A stretch of DNA of 5,445 nt from Methanoregulaceae archaeon (GTDB taxonomy: Archaea > Halobacteriota > Methanomicrobia > Methanomicrobiales > Methanospirillaceae): assembly GCA_028679275.1 (NCBI GenBank), contig JAJRBV010000153.1, forward strand, positions 1-5,445. The letters are read 5' to 3'. Both the position numbers and the translations under genes were made by a program. The notes beneath the pieces were generated by a model. The model was not told where the DNA came from. It saw nothing but the letters and a program-made list of their open reading frames with translations, and did no database searches. How positions within the stretch are numbered: the first letter of the stretch is position 1; every line of letters starts with the position of its first letter. Positions 1-5,175 of the stretch are shown piece after piece.

Positions 1-272
1 CTCGTTGCCACGATGTACGCATCCGGGATCTTCCCAATCATGTCCATTCTCTTCTTTGCACAGCATTCCTCACACCCATCCACCGCCACCAGGCATACAT
101 CCTCCTGCAGTTCCGTCTCCAGCGGGCGTTTCAGAGCAGTGAGCCGGATGTGGCGAGTGATCAGGACTGGATACTGGCCCCGGAGCGAATTTCCGGTCAT
201 TGTGGTGAGTTGCCCGGTATGGGAGATCCCGGAGCAGGTCAGTAGGAGGACTGGGCGCTCGTCATCCCTCAT
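1..272 (-). CDS. DGC-domain putative metal-binding protein, partial (C-terminus off the left edge)
   Basis: About 90 residues are visible. This reads as a member of the DGC-domain family (Pfam PF08859, described as putative zinc-binding, function unproven). Seen: an N-terminal strand with a Cys (TCSG, Cys12) followed by HTGQL, matching the 'CSG..N.GQ' start of the family, and the diagnostic DGC at residues 64-66 followed by EECCAKK. That gives a cluster of Cys66, Cys69 and Cys70, with Cys59 nearby. It lies 37 bp after the permease stop on the same strand, so it is probably the third gene of the arsR-permease unit. The start is uncertain. I chose ATG at 272, but its upstream Shine-Dalgarno is poorly spaced; an in-frame TTG at 290 would add six residues, and the reading frame is open further up. 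A second DGC protein lies at 2407-2817. A soluble cytoplasmic location is inferred from the lack of hydrophobic segments. Confidence 0.8.
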   Translation of the reverse strand, partial: MRDDERPVLLLTCSGISHTGQLTTMTGNSLRGQYPVLITRHIRLTALKRPLETELQEDVCLVAVDGCEECCAKKRMDMIGKIPDAYIVAT

Positions 273-309
273 ACTGCATGCTGCCTGCAATTCCTCATCG
301 TTTCCTTCC

Positions 310-1398
310 TCATCCCACCACCGCACCGTAGATCAACCCGGAGAGCGTGCAGAAGAATATGATCAGGAGCACGTAGACAAGGGTCTGTTTCGTTCCCATG
401 AACTTCCGGACGACGAGGATGCTGGGGAGCGAGATGACCGGGTCAGCGAGGACATACGCGAGCAATGGCCCCTTCGACATGCCCAGATCCAGGAACATCT
501 TCGCCATGGGGATCTCCACGAGGGTAGGGAAATACATGAATACTCCAAAGAGAACCGCAGTGAGGTTCGCCAAGACCGTGTTTTCCCCGAGGTACGTTCC
601 AAGAATGTCTCCTGGGAGGAGTGCGGTGAGCACGCCGGTGATAAAGATCCCGACAAAGAGAAGGGGGAAGATGGTCCGCATGAAAGACCAGGTCTCTTCC
701 AGCCATGCTTTCTGCTGATCCTGGCTGAGCCATTTCCATGCCTCGATGACAAGCAGGATGATGAGGAAGGGGAGAATGACAAACCGGAGGGGAATCCCTG
801 CCAGTGTATTCACCATGAAGATATTCCAGGTGCCTACGAAAAGAATCGCGACGAGAGTTCCGATGAACATGACGACATGCTTCTGGGATCCTCCTGCCTC
901 TGCTGCCGGACCGCACTCACATCCGATGGGGCCGGCAGGCGCTGTGTCGGGGGTTTCTTCTTTGAAGAGCATTGAGATGATGAGGCCAATGATGACAGCA
1001 AAGGTGACCGAGAGGAGGATGCGAGCCAGCGCGAAGTCGGCTCCGATCACACTCCACGTGAGGGCGATAGCGAGGATATTCGTGCCCGGGGCCGTGTAGA
1101 GGAAGGCGATTGCCGGTCCGAGCCCTGCACCCTTCTTCTTGATCCCTGCGAAGAGGGGAAGGACCGTGCAGGAACAGACCGCAAGAAGGAGCCCGGAGAC
1201 AACCGCAATCGGGTATGCGATGTAAAGCGGGGTCTTCGCACCGAGGTATTTAGTAATTGCTTCTTTCTGGAGGAGTGCATTCATCGCACCCGCGATAAAG
1301 AAAGCGGGGATGAGACAGGTGAGCACGTGCGCAGAGATATAGGCAATAAACGCTGTGATCCCGCCCGTAAGCGCCTGTAAGAGTATGTCTTCGTACAT
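310..1398 (-). CDS. ArsP/DUF318-family permease (probable organoarsenical or metal efflux)
   Basis: This is a 362-aa polytopic inner-membrane protein of the PF03773 permease family (ArsP_1, formerly DUF318). Characterised ArsP members export trivalent methylarsenicals, and related members are linked to other metals. Seen: hydrophobic segments at about residues 11-42, 57-80, 94-116, 122-144, 176-196, 204-220, 242-262, 278-296, 311-332 and 338-360. The family signature CSCTVLPL is at 75-82, followed by KKKGAGLGPAIAFL and the APGTN loop. The second half carries the repeat-like VEIPMAK and ADPVISLP motifs (294-325). The soluble linker (about 145-172) holds an extra CECG at 160-163. It starts 25 bp after the arsR stop with only a weak ribosome site, which suggests coupled translation with that gene. 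Co-transcription with an ArsR-type regulator supports a metalloid role. The exact substrate cannot be read from sequence. Length is normal for the family. Confidence 0.88.
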   Translation of the reverse strand: MYEDILLQALTGGITAFIAYISAHVLTCLIPAFFIAGAMNALLQKEAITKYLGAKTPLYIAYPIAVVSGLLLAVCSCTVLPLFAGIKKKGAGLGPAIAFLYTAPGTNILAIALTWSVIGADFALARILLSVTFAVIIGLIISMLFKEETPDTAPAGPIGCECGPAAEAGGSQKHVVMFIGTLVAILFVGTWNIFMVNTLAGIPLRFVILPFLIILLVIEAWKWLSQDQQKAWLEETWSFMRTIFPLLFVGIFITGVLTALLPGDILGTYLGENTVLANLTAVLFGVFMYFPTLVEIPMAKMFLDLGMSKGPLLAYVLADPVISLPSILVVRKFMGTKQTLVYVLLIIFFCTLSGLIYGAVVG

Positions 1399-1423
1399 TG
1401 GATTATCCCATAACGGAAAACCA

Positions 1424-1798
1424 TTACCGCGCGAAACGCTTCTCCTCCCTCTCGAAAAATATGCGGGCTTCCCTGGTGATATGGTAGATAATGTAATTTC
1501 CCTGCTGTTCCCCTTCGATCATCCCGGCTTTCTTCAGGATGGTGAGGTGGTAGGAAAGCTTTGAATCGGCCATCTTCACCACCGCCTTGATAACACAGAC
1601 GCAGAGTGGCTGCACCATGAGGAGTGAGAGGATCTTCAACCGAGCGGGATCGGCACATGCCTGGTACCATTCCCGCATATGTTCAATGAAATCTTCAGGC
1701 GGGAGACGATCGACCAGCCCCTCCAATCCGCCACATGCACAGAGTGAATCGGCAATTTCACTGGGAATCGAGAGATCACCGATGTCTTTTCGCGTCAT
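1424..1798 (-). CDS. arsR: ArsR/SmtB-family metalloregulatory repressor
   Basis: A 124-aa winged-helix DNA-binding protein. Seen: the ADPARLKIL helix (49-57) typical of ArsR proteins, the metal-site motif LCVCVI (65-70, Cys66 and Cys68), a recognition helix ADSKLSYHLTILKKAGM (77-93), and a wing EGEQQGNYIIYHI (95-107). Known for the family: the dimer represses its operator until As(III), Sb(III) or another soft metal binds the cysteines. The third Cys of the classical CVCxxC site is replaced by Lys71; Cys20 and Cys22 (CAC) and Cys48 are additional candidates. The frame runs up to 1867, but I chose ATG 1798. The earlier ATG at 1825 lies almost on top of the A/T promoter box at 1829-1842, where it would be upstream of the expected transcript start, and residues before 1798 look unlike the family. 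It probably controls itself, the permease, and the divergent acr3 unit. Confidence 0.9.
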   Translation of the reverse strand: MTRKDIGDLSIPSEIADSLCACGGLEGLVDRLPPEDFIEHMREWYQACADPARLKILSLLMVQPLCVCVIKAVVKMADSKLSYHLTILKKAGMIEGEQQGNYIIYHITREARIFFEREEKRFAR

Positions 1799-1905
1799 CC
1801 GTGAACGTGATACCTGTATAACCATTTCAAATAAATATAAAATACTATGACTACTTAAATTATTCATTCAGAACCTGGCTGTCCGAAAACCGTGGTGTGG
1901 TACCA
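1799..1905. promoter_or_regulatory. Divergent promoter/operator region between arsR and the acr3 unit
   Basis: This is a strongly A/T-rich stretch between two divergent units in otherwise GC-rich DNA. On the minus strand, TTTTATATTTATTT (1842-1829) resembles an archaeal TATA box. A transcript start about 25 nt downstream (near 1811) would leave a leader of roughly 13 nt before the arsR ATG at 1798. On the plus strand, TTAAATTATT (1855-1864) or AAATATAAAA (about 1833-1842) could serve as the box, with starts near 1882 or 1865. I could not identify a clean long dyad operator; only short imperfect A/T symmetry is present. Operator location is therefore inferred from position, not from a motif. 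Confidence 0.6.
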
Positions 1906-2166
1906 ATGGATGAGAAACCTTGCTGTACAGCGGAGGCCCTGCGGCGGATCACCCCGGTCGACGTCGGTGGTGTGGGGGTAGGTATCGCCATGCTCGATCC
2001 CATCCTTAAGGAAGTGGAGGCGATGAAGCTCTCCGGAGAAAGGGAGATCGGCGATGAACTCATGAAGAGGGTGAAGATTTACAACTATATCCCTCCCAGG
2101 GCAGAAGAGCAGTACCGGACAGCCCTCCTGCGGGAATATCGGAAGTCGCAGGAAAGGGGTGTGTGA
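1906..2166 (+). CDS. Small Cys-Cys protein of unknown function, first gene of the acr3 unit
   Basis: An 86-aa protein that I do not recognise as a named family. Seen: a hydrophilic start with a vicinal Cys pair (EKPCCTAEAL, Cys6-Cys7), a Gly/Val-rich segment with alternating hydrophobics (VDVGGVGVGIAML, about 18-30), then a mostly helical charged half with IGDELMKRVKIYNYIPP and a C-terminal EEQYRTALLREYR. There is no signal peptide or membrane helix, so it is probably cytoplasmic. ATG 1906 is preferred over the in-frame GTG at 1897, since the residues between add nothing; the upstream GGTGTGGT is only a weak ribosome site. Its TGA (2164-2166) directly abuts the ATG of the thioredoxin-like gene, which implies translational coupling. 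The Cys pair and the neighbours suggest soft-metal binding or thiol chemistry, but this is inference. Confidence 0.75.
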   Translation: MDEKPCCTAEALRRITPVDVGGVGVGIAMLDPILKEVEAMKLSGEREIGDELMKRVKIYNYIPPRAEEQYRTALLREYRKSQERGV

Positions 2167-2403
2167 ATGGTGAAGATTGAAGTGCTCGGGACCGGCTGCA
2201 TGAAGTGCAAGCGGCTTATGAGGAACGTCGAGATCGCGGTGAAGGAACTCGGCATCGACGCGGAGATCAAAAAGGTTGACGACATCACTGAGATCATGAA
2301 TCGGGGAGTCATGCTCACCCCGGCGCTGGCTGTTGATGGGAAGATGAGAATCTCCGGCCGGGTTGCAGACGTGAATGAATTGAAGGAGATCCTGAAGGGA
2401 TGA
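2167..2403 (+). CDS. Small thioredoxin-like redox-active disulfide protein
   Basis: A 78-aa protein of the small archaeal redox-disulfide / thioredoxin_3 type (PF13192, TIGR00412). Seen: first strand VKIEVLGTG, then the active-site CMKC (Cys11-x-x-Cys14) at the start of helix 1, the second strand around DAEIKKVDD, and a cis-proline site at LTPAL (Pro52) followed by VDGKMRISGRV and a C-terminal helix. This is a complete minimal thioredoxin fold, matching the family's usual 75-85 aa. It is probably a cytoplasmic dithiol/disulfide exchanger. The ATG abuts the upstream stop; the ribosome site is the AGGAAAGGGGTG at the end of the previous gene. Position between a Cys-Cys protein and a DGC protein suggests it reduces or transfers thiol-bound metal for those partners (inference). 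Such genes recur next to ArsR and permease genes in anaerobes (general knowledge). Confidence 0.9.
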   Translation: MVKIEVLGTGCMKCKRLMRNVEIAVKELGIDAEIKKVDDITEIMNRGVMLTPALAVDGKMRISGRVADVNELKEILKG

Positions 2404-2406
2404 CCC

Positions 2407-2817
2407 ATGGCAACTGATGAAAAACTGGAATGTGCCACCTGCGGTGATACCTCTGCTCTTACCGGTGGCAAGAAACGGATCATCTTCCCCTGTGCAGGTG
2501 TGGCAAATGTGGGCCAGATCTCGAATGCTGCAGCCCTTCGGCTCACCGATGAGGGGTATGGGGCCGCCACCTGCATTGCTCTCCTGGGAGCTGGTGATGC
2601 CGGCCTGAAGAAACGCATAGCAGAGGCAGACGAAGTGGTCATCATCGATGGATGCTCGGTCATCTGCGGAGTAAAAATTGCCTCTGCCCAGGGCGTGAAC
2701 CCCGGGCAACATATCATCATTACCGAACTTGGGTTTGAGAAAGCATACACCCGCAATTTCACAGAAGACGACGTGGAAACCGTGGTCTCTGCGGCCTGGG
2801 AAGGAATGGGAAGGTAG
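2407..2817 (+). CDS. DGC-domain putative zinc/metal-binding protein
   Basis: A 136-aa complete DGC-domain protein (PF08859; putative zinc-binding, role unknown). Seen: an N-terminal CATC (Cys9, Cys12), then the strand IIFPCAGVANVGQISN (25-40, Cys29), the segment AATCIALLGAG (53-63, Cys56), the diagnostic VIIDGCSVICG (78-88, DGC at 81-83, second Cys87), and a final strand and helix IIITELGF...EDDVETVVSAAW. The usual DGC-x-x-x-CA-KK is slightly altered here to DGCSVICGVK. There is no membrane segment. It starts 3 bp after the thioredoxin-like stop, with its ribosome site (GAAGGGATGA) inside that gene's end. It is distinct from, and only distantly similar to, the DGC protein at 1-272. A metal-chaperone or metalloid-thiol role next to Acr3 is plausible but unproven. 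Confidence 0.85.
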   Translation: MATDEKLECATCGDTSALTGGKKRIIFPCAGVANVGQISNAAALRLTDEGYGAATCIALLGAGDAGLKKRIAEADEVVIIDGCSVICGVKIASAQGVNPGQHIIITELGFEKAYTRNFTEDDVETVVSAAWEGMGR

Positions 2818-2834
2818 ATTAAGAAACCGATTGG

Positions 2835-2842
2835 GGAGGAGG
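2835..2842 (+). promoter_or_regulatory. Strong Shine-Dalgarno site for acr3
   Basis: GGAGGAGG lies 10 nt before the ATG at 2853 and complements the archaeal 16S rRNA 3' end. It fixes the acr3 start and suggests independent, efficient translation despite the 35-bp gap from the upstream gene. Confidence 0.75.
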
Positions 2843-2852
2843 ACCCGTCGCA

Positions 2853-4064
2853 ATGCCTGGCGAATCCTGTGTCACAAAAGAGCCGAAAGGGCTGGGATTT
2901 TTCGAGAAGTACCTGACGGTCTGGGTGCTTCTCTGCATTGGCCTCGGCATCCTGCTCGGGTATTTTGCCCCCGATCTGGCAGGGTACCTCGACAGTCTAT
3001 CGATATATGTCGAAGGAGCACCGGTCATCTCCATCCCCATCGCGATCTGCCTCTTCTTCATGATGTACCCCATCATGGTGAAGATCGATTTCGCCGAGGT
3101 GATGAAGGCCGGGCAGAATATAAAACCCGTCGCCCTGACCCTCTTCGTCAACTGGGCGATCAAGCCCTTCACCATGTATGCGCTCGCCTATTTCTTCCTC
3201 GGGTATGTGTTCATCGGGTTCATCGGGCCTGAAGCCGTCGACCTGGTGAAAATGCCGTTGGGGGTGGACCTTCCGGTAGGTGCAACGTATGGCGCGGGCA
3301 CGGTGGTATTGGTGGAAGGGATAAAATTCCTGCAGATCCCCCTCTGGCGGAGCTACCTGGCAGGCTGTATCCTCCTCGGGATTGCCCCCTGTACCGCCAT
3401 GGTGCTGGTCTGGGGATATCTGGCGAAGGGGAATGATGGTCACACCCTGGTCATGGTGGCCATCAATTCGCTGTCAATGCTTTTACTCTACGGACCACTC
3501 GGGGGCTTTCTCCTCGGAGTGGGACAGCTTCCCGTCCCGTGGGAGGCGCTGGCGCTCTCCATCGCGATCTACGTTGCGCTCCCGCTTGTGGCAGGATACA
3601 TCTCGCGGAAGCTGATCGTCCGTGCCAAGGGTGAGGAATGGTTCAATACGAAATTCGTCCACTACCTCACACCCGTCACCATCACCGCGCTCCTGATCAC
3701 GCTCGTCCTCCTCTTCAGCTTCAAGGGAGAGACGATCCTCAGTCAACCGCTCACCATCCTCTGGATCGCCATCCCGCTCTTCATCCAGACGATGCTCATC
3801 TTCAGCATTGGATACGTCCTTGCGAAGGCCATTCACCTCACGTACGAGGATGCTGCTCCCTCGGCCATGATCGGTGCCTCCAATCACTTCGAAGTGGCGA
3901 TCGCAACCGCTACGATCCTCTTCGGTATCTGGTCAGGCGCAGCCCTTGCCACGGTGGTCGGAGTGCTGATAGAAGTACCCACGATGCTTCTCCTGGTGAA
4001 GATCTGTCTGCGCACGCAGGGATGGTTCCGACGGGAACCGGTGCCTGCGGGAGCAAAGGGGTGA
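2853..4064 (+). CDS. acr3: Acr3-family arsenite efflux permease
   Basis: A 403-aa polytopic membrane protein of the Acr3 family (bile acid:sodium symporter superfamily, TIGR00832), which exports As(OH)3 and in some members antimonite, driven by the proton gradient. Seen: about ten hydrophobic helices, the first at 20-40; [14 protein letters not shown] (62-75) followed by [20 protein letters not shown] (174-189), which contains the Cys (Cys180) known to be essential in studied Acr3 proteins; [17 protein letters not shown] (202-218); and [17 protein letters not shown] (335-351), with the conserved Asn344 and Glu347 of the substrate path. A segment of about 40 residues (about 126-165, with two Gly-rich stretches) sits before the Cys180 helix and is longer than in short Acr3 proteins. 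It is the last gene of the rightward unit, probably under ArsR control. No broken features were seen. Confidence 0.94.
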   Translation: MPGESCVTKEPKGLGFFEKYLTVWVLLCIGLGILLGYFAPDLAGYLDSLSIYVEGAPVISIPIAICLFFMMYPIMVKIDFAEVMKAGQNIKPVALTLFVNWAIKPFTMYALAYFFLGYVFIGFIGPEAVDLVKMPLGVDLPVGATYGAGTVVLVEGIKFLQIPLWRSYLAGCILLGIAPCTAMVLVWGYLAKGNDGHTLVMVAINSLSMLLLYGPLGGFLLGVGQLPVPWEALALSIAIYVALPLVAGYISRKLIVRAKGEEWFNTKFVHYLTPVTITALLITLVLLFSFKGETILSQPLTILWIAIPLFIQTMLIFSIGYVLAKAIHLTYEDAAPSAMIGASNHFEVAIATATILFGIWSGAALATVVGVLIEVPTMLLLVKICLRTQGWFRREPVPAGAKG

Positions 4065-4067
4065 ACA

Positions 4068-4094
4068 GGGGGGGCGTCACCCGCCCGGCCCCCC
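4068..4094 (+). terminator. GC-rich hairpin after acr3, possible terminator or attenuator
   Basis: A run of seven G (4068-4074) is followed by a matching C-rich stretch ending at 4094. The inner stem GGGCG/CGCCC (4072-4076 with 4082-4086, five-base loop) can extend outward as GGGG/CCCC with two bulged G. It begins 3 nt after the acr3 stop. There is no T-run directly after it, and archaea do not generally need hairpins for termination, so it may instead protect the 3' end of the mRNA. Confidence 0.35.
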
Positions 4095-4104
4095 ACGCAG
4101 TGTG

Positions 4105-4113
4105 TACATATTT
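4105..4113 (+). promoter_or_regulatory. Candidate TATA box for the MtrA-like gene
   Basis: TACATATTT is the only A/T-rich element in the 90-bp gap after acr3. A start about 25 nt downstream (near 4135) would give a short leader of about 20 nt containing the GGAGGGG site before TTG 4155. This suggests separate transcription from acr3. Confidence 0.4.
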
Positions 4114-4154
4114 GAAGGGGGTTACTCCACAAGAGTTGGTTGGAGGGGCAGGCT

Positions 4155-4832
4155 TTGCTGAAAGTACATCCACATCCTGACTATCCCCCTGAGGAAGGCA
4201 GGTTTCTCCGCGGGAACGATGCTTCCCCGGCCGCAGTAGCCGTTATTCTCAATACTGAAGCGGAGCATATCCCGCCCGATATCGAGAGGTTGGTGCGGGC
4301 AGGGATCGAGAGCGGTGCGGCTCTTTCAGGGACCGTGCAGACGGAAAATATCGGGTTTGAAAAGATCATCTGCAACCTGGTGGCAAATCCGAACATCCGG
4401 TACCTCATCCTCGGAGGACCGGAATCTGCAGGGCATCTCACCGGTGAAGCCCTGAAAGCATTCTTTTCCCACGGGGTCGACGGGAAAAAACGTATTATCG
4501 GGACAGAATCTCCCCACCCTTTTCTGTTCAATATCCCCATGGAATTCATTGACCGTCTCCGGAAACAGGTCTCTCTCATTGACTGCCAGTTCCAGAGCGA
4601 TCCGGTCATCCGGCAGGCGGTGTGGTCATGTTACCAGGAGAATCCGGTTGAATTCCGAGGTTATTCATTGTACGATCCCGGGGCATACCCGGAGCCACCG
4701 CTGAGCGGCAGGATTACCTGGCAGGTCACCCAGCCATGGGCAGAACCACTCGATGAAAAGGAACGGGAAGCAAAGAAAAAGGCCCAGGAACTTATCGAGA
4801 AACTGAAAGCCCGGGGTGATGCTACAAAATGA
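4155..4832 (+). CDS. Soluble MtrA-like corrinoid-domain protein (methyltransferase subunit A homologue)
   Basis: A 225-aa homologue of the cytoplasmic corrinoid domain of MtrA (PF04208), the cobamide-carrying subunit of methyl-H4MPT:coenzyme M methyltransferase. Seen: PAAVAVIL (25-32), the conserved QTENIGFEKIICNLVANPNI (62-81), LILGGPESAGHLTGEALKAF (84-103) with His94 at the position of the MtrA cobalt-ligand His, HGVDGKKRIIG (106-116), and FNIPMEFIDRLRKQVSLID (125-143). The true MtrA C-terminal membrane helix is missing; instead there is a Pro/Trp-rich stretch (about 175-198) and a charged, probably helical tail (199-222). The start is TTG 4155, because GGAGGGG (4142-4148) lies 6 nt before it; a TTG at 4140 would leave no ribosome site. 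No other mtr genes are adjacent, so it is probably a stand-alone methyl carrier rather than part of the Mtr complex. The methyl donor and acceptor are unknown. Confidence 0.85.
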   Translation: MLKVHPHPDYPPEEGRFLRGNDASPAAVAVILNTEAEHIPPDIERLVRAGIESGAALSGTVQTENIGFEKIICNLVANPNIRYLILGGPESAGHLTGEALKAFFSHGVDGKKRIIGTESPHPFLFNIPMEFIDRLRKQVSLIDCQFQSDPVIRQAVWSCYQENPVEFRGYSLYDPGAYPEPPLSGRITWQVTQPWAEPLDEKEREAKKKAQELIEKLKARGDATK

Positions 4833-4840
4833 AAAATAAG

Positions 4841-4867
4841 AGATCCGCCGATCGATTCAGGGGATCT
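4841..4867 (+). repeat. Inverted repeat overlapping the ribosome site of the small membrane protein gene
   Basis: AGATCC (4841-4846) and GGATCT (4862-4867) are perfect 6-bp arms around a 15-nt loop. The right arm overlaps AGGGGA (4859-4864), the likely Shine-Dalgarno for ATG 4872, so folding could limit initiation. Arms this short may be chance. Confidence 0.3.
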
Positions 4868-4871
4868 TCAC

Positions 4872-5096
4872 ATGCCACCCAATGAACGACAGATAAAAAG
4901 CCAGATGAAGGTCGGTGTCGGGCTCGCGGTATTCGGACTCGCGTGCCCGTTCTTCTGGCTGAGTTTGTTCAACAGCACTACCGGGTTTGAAACGTGGGTG
5001 TATGGGATTCATTCCGGTTTTTTTATCGTGATTGGACTTATCCTGTTGGGAAAGGGTTGGTATGATCTGAAACGCATGCCGATCAAAATGGAATAA
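4872..5096 (+). CDS. Small two-helix membrane protein of unknown function
   Basis: A 74-aa protein that I do not recognise. Seen: a polar, basic N-terminus (PPNERQIKSQMK), a first hydrophobic helix at about 13-33 (VGVGLAVFGLACPFFWLSLF), a short loop with NSTTGFETWVY, a second helix at about 45-62 (GIHSGFFIVIGLILLGKGW), and a basic C-terminus. By the positive-inside rule both ends would be cytoplasmic. Start ATG 4872 has AGGGGA 7 nt upstream. It follows the MtrA-like gene by 39 bp on the same strand and may be co-transcribed with it. The codon style matches its neighbours, and a predicted helix pair with clean turns supports a real gene despite its size. No specific role can be inferred. Confidence 0.65.
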   Translation: MPPNERQIKSQMKVGVGLAVFGLACPFFWLSLFNSTTGFETWVYGIHSGFFIVIGLILLGKGWYDLKRMPIKME

Positions 5097-5117
5097 AAAA
5101 CGCTGGAACTGATTTTT
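5095..5117. terminator. T-runs in the convergent gap, probable archaeal-type termination sites
   Basis: The gap between the converging genes (5097-5175) holds a T5 run on the plus strand (5113-5117), 17 nt after the small membrane protein stop, and a T6 run on the minus strand (5100-5095), about 75 nt after the stop of the right-edge gene. Archaeal RNA polymerase commonly terminates at such runs. A short CTCTC/GAGAG stem (5146-5150 with 5162-5166) is also present. Confidence 0.4.
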
Positions 5118-5175
5118 CGAAGGTAGGGTACCAGGACACTTCCGCCTCTCCCATCCCTGGCGAGAGTCGAGATCC

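Noticed and set aside
13..975. Long plus-strand open frame (320 aa) opposite the permease and the left-edge DGC gene
   Set aside because: Very hydrophilic, Asp/Glu/His-rich translation with no family motifs, running antisense to two well-supported genes; it is a codon-bias shadow.
1801..1870. Possible ArsR operator dyad in the divergent region
   Set aside because: Only short imperfect A/T symmetry (for example AATAA...TTATT) is visible; any A/T-rich stretch gives similar matches, so no operator is called.
1864..2853. Long minus-strand open frame (329 aa) opposite the Cys-Cys, thioredoxin-like and DGC genes
   Set aside because: It covers three recognisable, tightly coupled plus-strand genes with ribosome sites and known motifs; its own translation has low-complexity His/Asp/Pro patches and no recognisable domain.
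3483..3887. Minus-strand open frame rich in Asp, Glu and Arg opposite acr3
   Set aside because: Charged composition is the expected complement of hydrophobic membrane-helix codons in the acr3 sense strand.
4068..4094. Bacterial-type intrinsic terminator with U-tract
   Set aside because: The hairpin is real, but no T-run follows it directly and the context is archaeal; it is kept only as a low-confidence terminator or mRNA-end structure.
4155..4832. Calling this gene mtrA of the membrane methyltransferase complex
   Set aside because: There is no C-terminal membrane helix, and no mtrB-H genes are adjacent; it is better called an MtrA-like paralogue.
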